64,000 nucleotides of DNA from JAIROC01 sp031553535 (GTDB lineage: Bacteria > Bacteroidota > Bacteroidia > Bacteroidales > WCHB1-69). The stretch covers positions 1 through 64,000 of the forward strand of contig JAVBLM010000031.1 of NCBI GenBank assembly GCA_031553535.1. The letters are read 5' to 3'. The notes under the pieces were generated by a model. That model was not told the origin of the DNA. It searched no databases and saw only the letters and a program-made list of their open reading frames with translations. Shown piece by piece: positions 35,503 to 44,616 of the stretch. Position numbers and translations under genes: made by a program. Each line of letters begins with the position of its first letter. Positions within the stretch are counted from its first letter, which is position 1.

Positions 35503-36597
35503 TCAGACATTAAACCGGATATGTAATATATCCCCATCATTGATAACATAATTTTTCCCTTCGACAGATAATTTTCCTGATTCTTTACATTTCTGTTCTG
35601 AGCCAAGCTCTATCAGATCATTATATTTAATAACCTCTGCACGAATAAATCCTCTTTCCAAATCACTATGAATTGCTCCTGCAGCTTGTGGAGCCGTCAT
35701 TCCGTGTGTAATAGTCCATGCTCGGTTTTCTTTTCCTCCAACAGTAAAGAACGAAATAAGATTCAATGTTTTATAGGCGGCACGTAATAATTTATTAACT
35801 CCCGGTTCCGTTAATCCAACATCTTCCAAGAATAAGGCTCTATCCTCAGAATCTAATTCTGTTATCTCTGATTCAAGTTTTCCTGCAATAACCAATATCT
35901 CCGCTTGAGAGTCTTTCAAGAAATCTTGTACCGCATTGGAATATATATTACCGGATAGTACTGATTTTTCATCCACATTGCATATATAAATAGTTGGTTT
36001 TGCTGTAAGCAACATCATGTCTGCAACAACCCTTTGTTCATTCTCATTGGCGTTGTATGTTCTGATATTTTGGAAGTCTTCCAAGTGAGCTTTATACCGG
36101 TTCAATACTTCAAGTTGAAAGCGGGCATCTTTATCTCCAACACGTGCTGCTTTTTCTACTTTTTGTATCTTACGTTCGATCTGCTCCAAGTCTTGAATTT
36201 GAAGCTCTAAATCAACGGTTTCGATGTCCCGTACAGGATTAATACTTCCATCAATATGTGGTAAATTAGGATCGTCGAAGCACCGTAAGATATGGATTAA
36301 TGCATCACACTGTCTTATATCTGCTAAAAACGAATTACCAATACCTTCACCCGTACTTGCACCTTTTGCCAGTCCCGGGATATCTACAATTTCTACATTC
36401 GCATAAATCAATTTGTCCGCTTTAATGATCTTATCAATTTCTGCTAATCGTAAATCCGGAATATCGCAAATTCCAATGTTTGATTTCCCAGTACTGAAAG
36501 CAAAGTTGGTAACGGTTGCTTTTGTATTGGACATACAGTTAAATAAGGTAGTTTTACCTGAGTTTGTAATCCCGATAATGCCACATTTTAGTCCCAT
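35503..36597 (-). CDS. ychF: Redox-regulated ATPase YchF (Obg family)
   Basis: 364 residues. G1 motif GITNSGKTT at 9-17, G3 DIPGLAKGAS, and NVDE in place of the GTPase NKxD, the change that gives YchF its ATP preference. The C-terminal TGS-like domain ends DGDILHIRFNV. YchF binds ribosomes and acts in stress responses. It starts 13 bp after the NifU-like gene on the same strand, so fur-nifU-ychF form one unit. Confidence 0.95.
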   Translation of the reverse strand: MGLKCGIIGITNSGKTTLFNCMSNTKATVTNFAFSTGKSNIGICDIPDLRLAEIDKIIKADKLIYANVEIVDIPGLAKGASTGEGIGNSFLADIRQCDALIHILRCFDDPNLPHIDGSINPVRDIETVDLELQIQDLEQIERKIQKVEKAARVGDKDARFQLEVLNRYKAHLEDFQNIRTYNANENEQRVVADMMLLTAKPTIYICNVDEKSVLSGNIYSNAVQDFLKDSQAEILVIAGKLESEITELDSEDRALFLEDVGLTEPGVNKLLRAAYKTLNLISFFTVGGKENRAWTITHGMTAPQAAGAIHSDLERGFIRAEVIKYNDLIELGSEQKCKESGKLSVEGKNYVINDGDILHIRFNV

Positions 36598-36610
36598 TGA
36601 TATAGTTTAA

Positions 36611-36856
36611 TTAGAATTGTAAATTAATGTCTTCTACAGATTTTATTTCAGGAATATATTTTTTTATAGTAGCTTCTACTCCATGTTTTAATGTTAATTT
36701 ACTATGCGGACAACTACCGCATGCTCCTTGAAGTTCTACTTTTACAATATTATCCGGTGTTAATTCAACAAATCGAATATCTCCGCCATCAGCTTGTAGT
36801 TGGGGCCTGATTTGATTGATGATGTGTTCCACTTTTTGTTTTAGTGTAAGTTCCAT
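36611..36856 (-). CDS. NifU C-terminal domain Fe-S scaffold protein
   Basis: 81 residues. The CxxC pair C46/C49 in GACGSCP binds the cluster. The domain begins with the RPxLQADGGDI motif of the NifU_N-less Nfu family. It carries Fe-S clusters to target proteins. Its position between fur and ychF, all on the minus strand, suggests joint control by iron or redox state (inference). Confidence 0.9.
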   Translation of the reverse strand: MELTLKQKVEHIINQIRPQLQADGGDIRFVELTPDNIVKVELQGACGSCPHSKLTLKHGVEATIKKYIPEIKSVEDINLQF

Positions 36857-36890
36857 AATTTTTTATTTTTATATTATTTATTGGTTGTTT

Positions 36891-37349
36891 TTATTTACCT
36901 TCTTTATTCGTACAATATACAATGAAAGAATGACGTATTGCGGATACATTGTATTTACTTTCTATGCTTTTGATGATTTCCTCAATTCGGCTATCCGAAA
37001 ACTCCATAACAATATTTGTATCTTCCATATATATATGATTATGGGTGCCCGTAATATGAGACTTTTCATATTGTGGTGTTGCTTGAGATGGGAAATGATG
37101 CTTTATTATAAGTCCTGCATCGATTAAAAGATTAAGTGTTTTATATAATGTAGTTCTGCTTACATGATATTTTTTATACTTGAGATGTTCTTGCAATAAA
37201 TCAATTGTGAAATGTTCTTCAAACTCATATATAGTATGCAAAATAATATTTCTTTCATATGTTTTTCTTAAATTATGCTCTTCCAAAAATACATGAAAAT
37301 GGTTCACATATTCATCAAAAGTATAATTAAAATTCAAATCTGCCTCCAT
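36891..37349 (-). CDS. Fur-family transcriptional regulator
   Basis: Starting at MEADLNFNY gives 152 residues; the longer 168-residue reading from 37397 adds an unlikely leader. The winged-helix part (about 15-85) includes LRKTYERNIILHTIYEFEEHFTIDLL and HVSRTTLYKTLNLLIDAGLI. The metal part keeps THNHIYME...IVMEF but lacks both CxxC pairs, so no structural Cys4 zinc site is possible. This loss is seen in other Bacteroidota Fur proteins. It probably senses Fe, Zn or peroxide; which cannot be told. First gene of the fur-nifU-ychF unit. Confidence 0.85.
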   Translation of the reverse strand: MEADLNFNYTFDEYVNHFHVFLEEHNLRKTYERNIILHTIYEFEEHFTIDLLQEHLKYKKYHVSRTTLYKTLNLLIDAGLIIKHHFPSQATPQYEKSHITGTHNHIYMEDTNIVMEFSDSRIEEIIKSIESKYNVSAIRHSFIVYCTNKEGK

Positions 37350-37469
37350 ATAAAATATTATCCTTGGTAAATAATTATACAATGATTTTTCATACAATCA
37401 TGTTGTTTTTTATTTGAAATTGATAGTTTGTTTTATAGTTTTATTTATTGATCTCAAAAATAAGATTTG

Positions 37470-37477
37470 CAAAGATA
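37470..37477 (-). promoter_or_regulatory. -7 box for the fur-nifU-ychF unit
   Basis: TATCTTTG on the minus strand, about 120 bp before the fur-like ATG. Confidence 0.6.
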
Positions 37478-37539
37478 CACTTTTTGAGATTTTAACTCGG
37501 TTAAGTAACAGGACAAACATATTAAAATTAATTTTTTTG

Positions 37540-37664
37540 GATTATCTCGCTCCGCTTCGATGCGATTACATGCTTTGAGTTTGAGCACTTAATGCCTCAC
37601 AATGAAGATGATTTGTCGTTTCGAAGTATTGTTGCTAAACGTGAAGTATTAGCGAGATAATCTA
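37540..37664. repeat. Small element with 12-bp perfect terminal inverted repeats
   Basis: GATTATCTCGCT at the left end and AGCGAGATAATC at the right end enclose about 100 bp with no coding capacity. It is distinct from the AAGTTACGCAAGTT family. Confidence 0.6.
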
Positions 37665-37974
37665 GAAAATATCGTCTTTAATAAAATTGAGAGTGAAGTA
37701 TAAAGAAATAAAAGAACATCAATAATGAACTACAAGAACCAGCCCAAGGTATTTGTGAATATAATTTCCTGTAACTTCTATTAATAATAAATATTTATTA
37801 TTCTTGTTGTAATTTTAATTTTACAAAACACGCACTTTTTTTACAAAAATATACATTTTGTATGAATAATTATTATATCTTTGCCTTGTCAAATTAATCG
37901 GATTTAATATTGAGCCTTCCGGTTTTAAAAGATTAATAATTTGATCCGATTTGACTAAGACAAGAGTGTGGCGT

Positions 37975-38021
37975 TTCGTCTCGATAAAATAAAATTTATA
38001 CGAGAGAAACGCTTTTTTGTT
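37975..38021 (+). terminator. Strong hairpin plus T-run (GCGTTTCG family)
   Basis: GCGTTTC with TCTCG on the left and CGAGA with AAACGC on the right, about a 12-bp stem with a 1-nt bulge, followed by TTTTTT. No gene ends immediately upstream, so it may be the end of a small RNA. Confidence 0.5.
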
Positions 38022-38175
38022 AAGCTCATTTTTATAAGTTTGTCTAATGTTGATACAATAAAAGTGATGATCTTGAAAAAATCCTCTCAAATAATTTTGT
38101 ATCAAAACATATAAATAGGGCTTTGAAAATGTATGGTCGTGTATGGCTTTTTCAAGTGAACATTTTTATTTATTA

Positions 38176-38302
38176 ATTGTTCTTATCATGAAAAAGTGAA
38201 TATTTTTTCATAGTAGTTTGTTTTTGTGCGTTTCGTTTTAATATTAAGAAGATATTTTTCCCATATATTTTTTCTGTCTTATGACGAAACGCTTTTTTAT
38301 GC
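38176..38302 (+). repeat. GCGTTTCG/CGAAACGC element, copy 1
   Basis: GCGTTTCG at about 38228 and CGAAACGC at about 38285 form a long-range stem ending in TTTTTT. It is homologous to the reverse complement of 48948-49075: shared TTTTTTCATAGTAGTT, GTGCGTTTCG and TCCCATATATTTT. Confidence 0.65.
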
Positions 38303-38721
38303 TGAAAAGATATACATATTCAGTATAATTAAAACAACTGAACCTTTAGGAAAAACTTAAAATATAATGATTTATTCTAAATAAAAAATGGTAAGGAGCC
38401 GGAAATAAATAATAAATTCCATAGTTTTTGTAGTTTTTATTTATATTCCGACCCTGACCAAGACATTGTGTAGCTTTCGCTAGGTAATTATAAAAATTAC
38501 TGGTGCAAAGTTATACAAAAAAATAATATAATTTTGTTTTTTTTGAAAAAAACAAAAAATACAAAGATAATTATTCTTAATCGGAATATACTTTTTATAA
38601 CAGTCAGATTTATTGTTTTTTATTTATATCAATAACTATTCTACTGTAGCATGAATTTTAGAAAATATATTTGAAAATTAGGATTAAGAATAGGATATAG
38701 TACTGAATTTTCAGTTTTACA

Positions 38722-40128
38722 TTATAATTCTGGAATATTTATTTCAAAGTCTAATGTTTTATTGTCACATTGTAAAGTACATTGAGTACAGGATATCGTT
38801 TCCCCGGTTAATCGCTTGCGTACAAGTTCTTCGGTGTAATCAATTAAAGGAGCAATACTTATTTTATCGAGAATTTCCTTTGCAAAAGCGTGCATTAATA
38901 ATATATGAGCATTTTTTTTACATATCCCGCGAGAGCGTAAATAAAATATTGCATTATCATCTAGCTGCCCTACGGTTGCTCCATGGCTACACTTAACATC
39001 ATCGGCGTATATTTCCAGAAATGGTTTTGTTACGATAGAAGATTCATCTGTTAGTAAAATATTTCGATTTAACTGATAAGCTTCCGTCTTTTGAGCATCC
39101 GGAGCAACGTAAATATGTCCTACAAAATTGGCAGATGCGGAATCATCCATCATTCCGTTATATAATTGTTGACTTGTACAGTCGGATGAAAAATGATTAA
39201 CCCGTAAACAATTGGTTATATTCTGATTTTTATCTGCCATGTACAATCCATTGAAATTAATAGAAGAGTAGGGTTGTAGCAAAGAACAGGTAATGGTATT
39301 ATGTACAAGTCCTCCGTTAAATGTATTGGTATTAGTGTTTACAACACTTCGTTCATATTGATAAATGAGTACATTATTGAGTAAAACGGAATTATTATCT
39401 TTGTTTTCCATTTTAAAATAATCAAAACTTGCTCCTTCGTCAACGATAATTTCTGTTATCCCATTAATGAGCGTATTTTTGCTTTCTAATGTATCGTCAC
39501 AATGGATTAATTTTAAAGATGCATTTTTGCCGACAATAACTAAGTTTCGTGTATTGATAAATAAATCCTGATGCGTTTTAACGATATTTGCCATTTGTAT
39601 AGGCTTGTCGAAATGTATATTGTCGGGAATATAAATAAAAAAGCCATCTTGCCACAATGCTCCGTTTAAATGATATAATCCTGTATGAACGGCATTGTTC
39701 ATATCCGGCAAATATGGTTGAATCAATGGAGAATAGATTTCTTTTGCTGCTCGCAAACTTCCAATTGTTACTCCATTAGGGAATATTGTTAAAGACGCTT
39801 CTTTAGATACATACCATCCATTAAGAAAAGTAAACATATAAGAATCAATGTTATGTATGGCACAATTAAAGAAAGTTTCTACCGGTCGATAATCATCGGC
39901 TTGTTGCTGAATTGAATATGCGTTTTTTATTATTTTCTCCCATTTGAAATTACGCCACATTTCGTTATTCCGGGATGGAACACCTTTTTCCTTGAAAAGA
40001 GTAGCTTCATTTATTCTATTTCCTTTCAATGATGATGTATCATTATCCAGAATAGAGGTTAGATACTCATCAATAAAGCGTGAAAAATAATTATTTACTT
40101 CCGGTATTTTTACCATAATATCAGACAT
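38722..40128 (-). CDS. sufD: Fe-S cluster assembly protein SufD
   Basis: 468 residues, slightly longer than usual (about 450). The right-handed beta-helix core and C-terminal signature CSHGATVGQLDDNAIFYLRSRG are visible, the latter carrying the conserved Cys-His. SufD works with SufB and SufC to build Fe-S clusters. Here it is the last gene of the DUF1573-cysS-lgt-sufD unit, joined to lgt by a TAATG stop-start overlap; sufB, sufC and sufS are not adjacent. Confidence 0.9.
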   Translation of the reverse strand: MSDIMVKIPEVNNYFSRFIDEYLTSILDNDTSSLKGNRINEATLFKEKGVPSRNNEMWRNFKWEKIIKNAYSIQQQADDYRPVETFFNCAIHNIDSYMFTFLNGWYVSKEASLTIFPNGVTIGSLRAAKEIYSPLIQPYLPDMNNAVHTGLYHLNGALWQDGFFIYIPDNIHFDKPIQMANIVKTHQDLFINTRNLVIVGKNASLKLIHCDDTLESKNTLINGITEIIVDEGASFDYFKMENKDNNSVLLNNVLIYQYERSVVNTNTNTFNGGLVHNTITCSLLQPYSSINFNGLYMADKNQNITNCLRVNHFSSDCTSQQLYNGMMDDSASANFVGHIYVAPDAQKTEAYQLNRNILLTDESSIVTKPFLEIYADDVKCSHGATVGQLDDNAIFYLRSRGICKKNAHILLMHAFAKEILDKISIAPLIDYTEELVRKRLTGETISCTQCTLQCDNKTLDFEINIPEL

Positions 40129-41012
40129 TATTTTATTTCCTTACCTTTCGGAGGTGTTTTTTTTATCGCAACAGGATACGTTTTCCTTGCAAAAGAATAA
40201 TATAAAAATATAATTCCCAGCAATATAAACGGAATACTTAAATATTGCCCCATGTTTAATGTTAGCGTATCTTCAAATGCAACCTGGTTTTCCTTTACAA
40301 ATTCTATAAAGAATCGTGCGGTAAAGATAACAACCAAAAGTGTTCCAACGCTTCTTCCCCCCGGAATATGTCCTTTTGTTTTCTTAAAATAATACCACAT
40401 CTGATAAGCAAACAATGAGATATAAACCAACGCTTCATATATTTGAGTAGGATGCCTTGGCTCACAACAATCCCTAGTACCTTCTAATTGCATAAAAACG
40501 AATCCCCAGGGCATAGTTGTTACCGTGCCGATAATTTCAGAATTCATTAAGTTGCCAATACGTACAAAAGCGGCAGCTACGGGGATAGCAATAGATAATC
40601 TATCCAATAGCCAAACTAAACTCATCTTGTGTTTCCATGAATAATACAGTACAAATAAGATAATTGCGGTTGTCCCTCCATGACTGGCCAAGCCTGAATA
40701 TCCTGTAAATTCCCAACCGCTTGCTGTTTGTGTGAAGGGAATAAATATTTCTAAAATATGATCTTTAAAATATGCCCAGTCATAAAACAGGCAATGTCCC
40801 AAACGTAAGCCGACTACTGTCCAGAGAATGGTAAAGATGGCAAAACGGTCAATCAAGACCGCATCCACTTTTTCTGTTTTGGCTATTTTTTGTAATACCA
40901 AATATGCCAATAAAAATCCGCTTGCCAATAATAGCCCATACCAACCTACGCGGACGGAACCGATACTAAAAAGTATTGGATCCGTATTCCATATAATATA
41001 ATTTAATATCAT
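40128..41012 (-). CDS. lgt: Prolipoprotein diacylglyceryl transferase
   Basis: 294 residues with seven membrane helices. The Lgt signature occurs at about 140-165 as VRIGNLMNSEIIGTVTTMPWGFVF, and the RHPTQIYE motif (essential Arg-His) follows. It transfers diacylglycerol from phosphatidylglycerol to the lipobox Cys of prolipoproteins, the step before Lnt. Coupled to sufD by a 1-nt overlap and to cysS by a 3-nt gap. Confidence 0.95.
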   Translation of the reverse strand: MILNYIIWNTDPILFSIGSVRVGWYGLLLASGFLLAYLVLQKIAKTEKVDAVLIDRFAIFTILWTVVGLRLGHCLFYDWAYFKDHILEIFIPFTQTASGWEFTGYSGLASHGGTTAIILFVLYYSWKHKMSLVWLLDRLSIAIPVAAAFVRIGNLMNSEIIGTVTTMPWGFVFMQLEGTRDCCEPRHPTQIYEALVYISLFAYQMWYYFKKTKGHIPGGRSVGTLLVVIFTARFFIEFVKENQVAFEDTLTLNMGQYLSIPFILLGIIFLYYSFARKTYPVAIKKTPPKGKEIK

Positions 41013-41015
41013 AAT

Positions 41016-42512
41016 TTATTTTGTTTGACTAATTGACCACTCGACACCATCTTTTGTATCTTTAAGTGTTATACCTATCTGTGTTAGCATATCTCGAATC
41101 GTATCTGCTGTAGTGTAATCTTTATCTTTCTTGGCTTTTTGCCTTAACTCGATAATGACATGCATTAATTCGTTATCAAGTCCATCCGTCATTGAATCAT
41201 TTGCCGTTGGTTTCATTCCCAGAATATCGAACAAAAATACATTAAATAAATCTCTCAGATCATTAATATTCTCTTGAGTTAACGATGTTTTTCCATCGTT
41301 GGCCTGATTGATAATTCTGGACGCTTCAAATAAATTGGCAATTACAATGGGACTATTGAGATCATCATCCATTGCATGTAAACAATTTTGGTAAAGAATC
41401 CCTGTATTTTCCGTAGAAGAAGATGAAGGTTTCAATTTATCTAATAGATCATACGCCGAGAATAATTTTTTCATTCCTTTTTCTGCAGCAATCAAAGCTT
41501 CATTGGAGAAATCAATCGTGCTGCTGTAGTGTGCTTGCAGGATAAAGAAACGTATTGTCATCGGATGATATGCTTGTTGCAATAAATGATGGTTTCCTGT
41601 GAAAAACTCATTTAATGTAATAAAGTTACCCAGGGATTTTCCCATCTTCTGCCCATTGATGGTAACCATATTATTGTGTATCCAATATCTTACAGTGTCT
41701 GTCTGGTTGGCAATTTTATTCTGGCATATCTCCGACTCATGATGTGGGAACATTAGATCCATCCCTCCACCATGTATATCGAATTGTTTTCCCAGATATT
41801 TTGTGCTCATTGCCGTACATTCTAAATGCCATCCCGGGAATCCCTCACTCCATGGTGATTTCCATCTCATAATATGAGCAGGGGAGGCTTTTTTCCATAG
41901 TGCAAAATCAGCAGAGTTGCGTTTTTCTTCCTGTCCGTCAAGCTCACGGGTAGAGGACAGTAAATCTTCCAACTTGCGGCCGGACAAGATACCGTAATGA
42001 TAATCTTTATCATACTTTACCACATCGAAATAGACCGAACCATTAGATTCATACGCGTAACCGGCATCCAGTATTTTTTGAACAATATCTATTTGTTCCA
42101 TGATATGCCCGCTTGCCCTGGATTCTATGCTTGGGCGTAATACGTTTAACGCATCCATAGCAAAATGGTATTGATCCAAATAAAATTGGGCAACCTCCAT
42201 GGGTTCGAGCTGTTCTATCCGTGCCTTTTTAGCAATTTTGTCTTCCCCTTCATCGGCATCGTTTTCCAAGTGGCCAACATCGGTAATATTACGCACATAC
42301 CGAACTTTATAATCAAGATACTTTAGATATCGGAATAGTAAATCAAATACGATAGCAGGACGTGCATGTCCTAAATGGGGCTCTCCATATACGGTAGGCC
42401 CGCATACATACATTCCTACAAAAGGAGGATTAATGGGTTCAAAAAGCTCTTTCTTATGAGATAAGGTATTGTGTATTTTTAGTATATGAGACTTTTCCTT
42501 TTTACGTTCCAT
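41016..42512 (-). CDS. cysS: Cysteinyl-tRNA synthetase
   Basis: 498 residues, full length. HIGH-type motif PHLGHARP at about 45-52, zinc ligands C37 and later C...HHESE, and KMGKSLGN in place of KMSKS (about 288), as is common in Bacteroidota. It charges tRNA-Cys. Starts 8 bp after the DUF1573 gene; both are in one unit with lgt and sufD. Confidence 0.97.
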   Translation of the reverse strand: MERKKEKSHILKIHNTLSHKKELFEPINPPFVGMYVCGPTVYGEPHLGHARPAIVFDLLFRYLKYLDYKVRYVRNITDVGHLENDADEGEDKIAKKARIEQLEPMEVAQFYLDQYHFAMDALNVLRPSIESRASGHIMEQIDIVQKILDAGYAYESNGSVYFDVVKYDKDYHYGILSGRKLEDLLSSTRELDGQEEKRNSADFALWKKASPAHIMRWKSPWSEGFPGWHLECTAMSTKYLGKQFDIHGGGMDLMFPHHESEICQNKIANQTDTVRYWIHNNMVTINGQKMGKSLGNFITLNEFFTGNHHLLQQAYHPMTIRFFILQAHYSSTIDFSNEALIAAEKGMKKLFSAYDLLDKLKPSSSSTENTGILYQNCLHAMDDDLNSPIVIANLFEASRIINQANDGKTSLTQENINDLRDLFNVFLFDILGMKPTANDSMTDGLDNELMHVIIELRQKAKKDKDYTTADTIRDMLTQIGITLKDTKDGVEWSISQTK

Positions 42513-42520
42513 GAATTACT

Positions 42521-43609
42521 CTATTCTGTTTTTGCCGGTTTAGGATTTAAATTTCCGGTAATTTTGAGGGTAATTTTAGGTTGTGACGGATCATTGGTTA
42601 TAACATCGATTGTCCGCATTTGCTTACCTGTTTTACCATGTGTTCTGAAGATAGCCTTTATTTCAGTACTTTCTCCCGGATTCAGATCATTTTTCTCAGG
42701 TTTAACTACCGTGCATCCACATGATTGTTTTAATTTACGAACATGGAGAACACTTTTCCCGGCATTGGTAAGTATAAAATTATGCGTTACATCTTCCCCT
42801 TCTGTCGCTGTGCCGAAAGGATATTCAATATTATCGAAAGAGGCGACAGGTGCATCTGCTTTTTGCTGTGGTGTCCATGATTCAAAATCATCGAATATTT
42901 CACCTGTAATATATAATGATTTATTAGGACGATTTGTATCATTGGTGATAATTGTAACTTTATCCCATACATTTCCCCAATCATTTTTTGTGGCAGCAGA
43001 ATATTTAAAAACAATTTTTCCTTCTTCATTTGGTGCCAGTTCTTGAGGTATACTTATTATTTGAATTGAAGCAGGTAATGTTCCATACGAGAATGTCATC
43101 GTATTTCCATATACATTATAGATGAAAAACGTGTCAATAATTACAGATGCAGGATTCATTGTATAACGAAGAGAGTTTGTTTTATAACGTATATTTCCTT
43201 CCATCATCCCATATGTTTCCTCTTTAGTGCGTGGCCGGGGTTCTATATCGGCTTTAATGGTTAATGGATAGTCGTATTTTTTTCCATCTTCTATTGTTTT
43301 AACAACGATATTGTGTTCGAAATTCCCTGACAGGTTACGGGGAACAAGTGTTACCTGAACGGTTCCTTTGCCTTTGGGGGCTATTGTATCCCGATTAGCA
43401 GTGATACGGAGCGCACGGTTGTTGTTTTCCACCATAACCAGTGATATGGGGGATTTCGATTTGTTTTCGTATGAAAAAGTACAACTAACCTCACCATCCG
43501 TTTCCTTTATTTTTTGAAAATTATGTTCTGTTTTATCGAACCCCAATTTTTGTGCAACGGAAAACAATGACAAGGATATAAACCCGATGATTAAACTAAA
43601 CTGTCTCAT
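42521..43609 (-). CDS. Secreted DUF1573 protein
   Basis: 362 residues with a signal peptide ending VAQ (about 1-19). Three Ig-like ASPM/SPD-2/Hydin-type strands repeats are visible: residues 25-120, 150-240 and 255-355. The last has VRKLKQSCGCTVVKPEKNDLNPGES, the CGCT signature of DUF1573. Function unknown; cell-envelope location. First gene of the operon with cysS, lgt and sufD, which is transcribed from a -7 box 40 bp upstream. Confidence 0.85.
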   Translation of the reverse strand: MRQFSLIIGFISLSLFSVAQKLGFDKTEHNFQKIKETDGEVSCTFSYENKSKSPISLVMVENNNRALRITANRDTIAPKGKGTVQVTLVPRNLSGNFEHNIVVKTIEDGKKYDYPLTIKADIEPRPRTKEETYGMMEGNIRYKTNSLRYTMNPASVIIDTFFIYNVYGNTMTFSYGTLPASIQIISIPQELAPNEEGKIVFKYSAATKNDWGNVWDKVTIITNDTNRPNKSLYITGEIFDDFESWTPQQKADAPVASFDNIEYPFGTATEGEDVTHNFILTNAGKSVLHVRKLKQSCGCTVVKPEKNDLNPGESTEIKAIFRTHGKTGKQMRTIDVITNDPSQPKITLKITGNLNPKPAKTE

Positions 43610-43648
43610 GATTTTTATTTATTAAATAGCATATATTTATTTATACTA

Positions 43649-43656
43649 CAAAAGTA
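43649..43656 (-). promoter_or_regulatory. -7 box for DUF1573-cysS-lgt-sufD
   Basis: TACTTTTG on the minus strand, 40 bp before the DUF1573 ATG. Confidence 0.65.
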
Positions 43657-43815
43657 CACCATTTTTTTTTTACCTGCTTTTATTTGTGCAAGAAAAATTT
43701 CACATACAAAATAAAAAAAACACTAAACTTTATTTTGAAATACGGAGAAAATTCAATGATGAACAGTGATAACTTGCGGAGAAAGCTCTAACTTAAAAAT
43801 CAAGATAATAAATAA

Positions 43816-43900
43816 TGTGAGTCCGGGATATAAATTGAGACTTTTTCAAATACGGATAATATCTCCCTTAGTGTGTCTCTCATAGATATCCGCATAGATG
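43816..43900 (+). repeat. Conserved cap flank of array E (short form)
   Basis: GTCCGGGATATAAATTGAGA then CTTTTTCAAATACGGATAAT corresponds to the starts of the flanks at 8 and 51691; the TTATAAATAATAAA part is deleted here. Confidence 0.75.
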
Positions 43901-43904
43901 CTGC

Positions 43905-44262
43905 TTTCTGGTCTTCCCGAAGCGTCCAAACCAAATGGTTTATTACTTTCTGGTCTTCCCGAAACGTCCAAACCAAATGGTTTATTATTTTCTGGTGTTC
44001 CAGAAATGTCCAAACCAAATGGTTTATTACTTTCTGGTGTTCCCGAAATGTCCAAACCAAATGGTTTATTACTTTCTGGTCTTCCCGAAACGTCCAAACC
44101 AAATGGTTTATTACTTTCTGGTCTTCCCGAAATGTCCAAACCAAATGGTTTATTGCTTTCGGATCTTCTGAAAATGTCCAAACTAAATGGTAAAATATTT
44201 TCAGATTCCCCCAAAACGTCTATCCCAAATAGTAAAATATTTTCTTTTTCCTGCGAAACCGG
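43905..44262. repeat. 42-bp palindrome array E (9 units)
   Basis: Palindromes start at 43905, 43947, 43989, 44031, 44073, 44115, 44157, 44199 and 44241, all 42 bp apart. The commonest unit is TTTCTGG-tctt-CCCGAAA; unit 3 is TTTCTGG-tgtt-CCAGAAA, a perfect dyad. A second dyad, AAACCA-aa-TGGTTT, lies in each linker. The last units decay into the trailer CTGCGAAACCGGTAAAG shared with array F. Confidence 0.95.
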
Positions 44263-44316
44263 TAAAGTTTTCAGGATAATAAGAAAATGGAAGGATAAAT
44301 AAGAAGGGGAAAATAG
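44251..44316 (+). repeat. Conserved trailer of array E
   Basis: CTGCGAAACCGGTAAAG, TTTCAGGATAATAA, then ATAAGAAGGGGAAAA; the same order and spacing occur at 52126-52190 after array F. Confidence 0.75.
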
Positions 44317-44379
44317 TATTCTTGCAATCTGTATATCAAACAGTCCCCTAAATAGATTATTTTACTCTATCTGATACTC

Positions 44380-44490
44380 TTACGCAAGTTATAGGAAGCA
44401 AGCAAGTCATTCAATAGCTATTGTAAGAAACTATACGAAGATGTTCATGTTTCATTTCATGAGTTATAACATGTAACTTGCGTAACTTCT
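44380..44490. repeat. MITE-like element, copy 3
   Basis: Left end TTACGCAAGTTATA (44380-44393) and right end TAACTTGCGTAACTTCT (44474-44490). The interior is homologous to copy 2 (12.6 kb) in inverted orientation. Confidence 0.65.
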
Positions 44491-44560
44491 GTTATTATTT
44501 ATTTAAAGATATAAAATCCCTGCAACAACGGTTTTTCAGTATTTCAAAATGAGATTCAAC

Positions 44561-44593
44561 AAAAAAAAGCGAAACACATGTATTCCGCTTTTT
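44561..44593 (-). terminator. Terminator for korAB
   Basis: Stem at 44569-44588. On the minus-strand RNA the two imperfect pairs are G.U wobbles, whereas on the plus strand they would be A.C mismatches, so the minus strand is the functional one. A U-run follows. Confidence 0.8.
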
Positions 44594-44616
44594 ATTATTA
44601 ACTGAGTCTATTGATA

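Larger units (their letters stand above)
37665..38721. other. 1-kb non-coding region with several hairpins
   Basis: AATCGGAT (about 37898) pairs with ATCCGATT (about 37943). The region 37975-38016 forms a strong stem GCGTTTC.TCTCG / CGAGA.AAACGC followed by T6. The GCGTTTCG element copy lies at 38176-38302. A 94-codon ORF on the minus strand through here is considered noise. Confidence 0.5.

Noticed and set aside
37821..38105. 94-codon ORF on the minus strand
   Set aside because: It overlaps hairpins and a repeat element, and its codon pattern and composition do not look coding.
43846..44302. Overlapping ORFs on both strands of array E and similar ORFs in arrays D and F
   Set aside because: They are the 42-bp repeat read in several frames; 42 is divisible by three, so many frames stay open. 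No promoter or start signal supports them.
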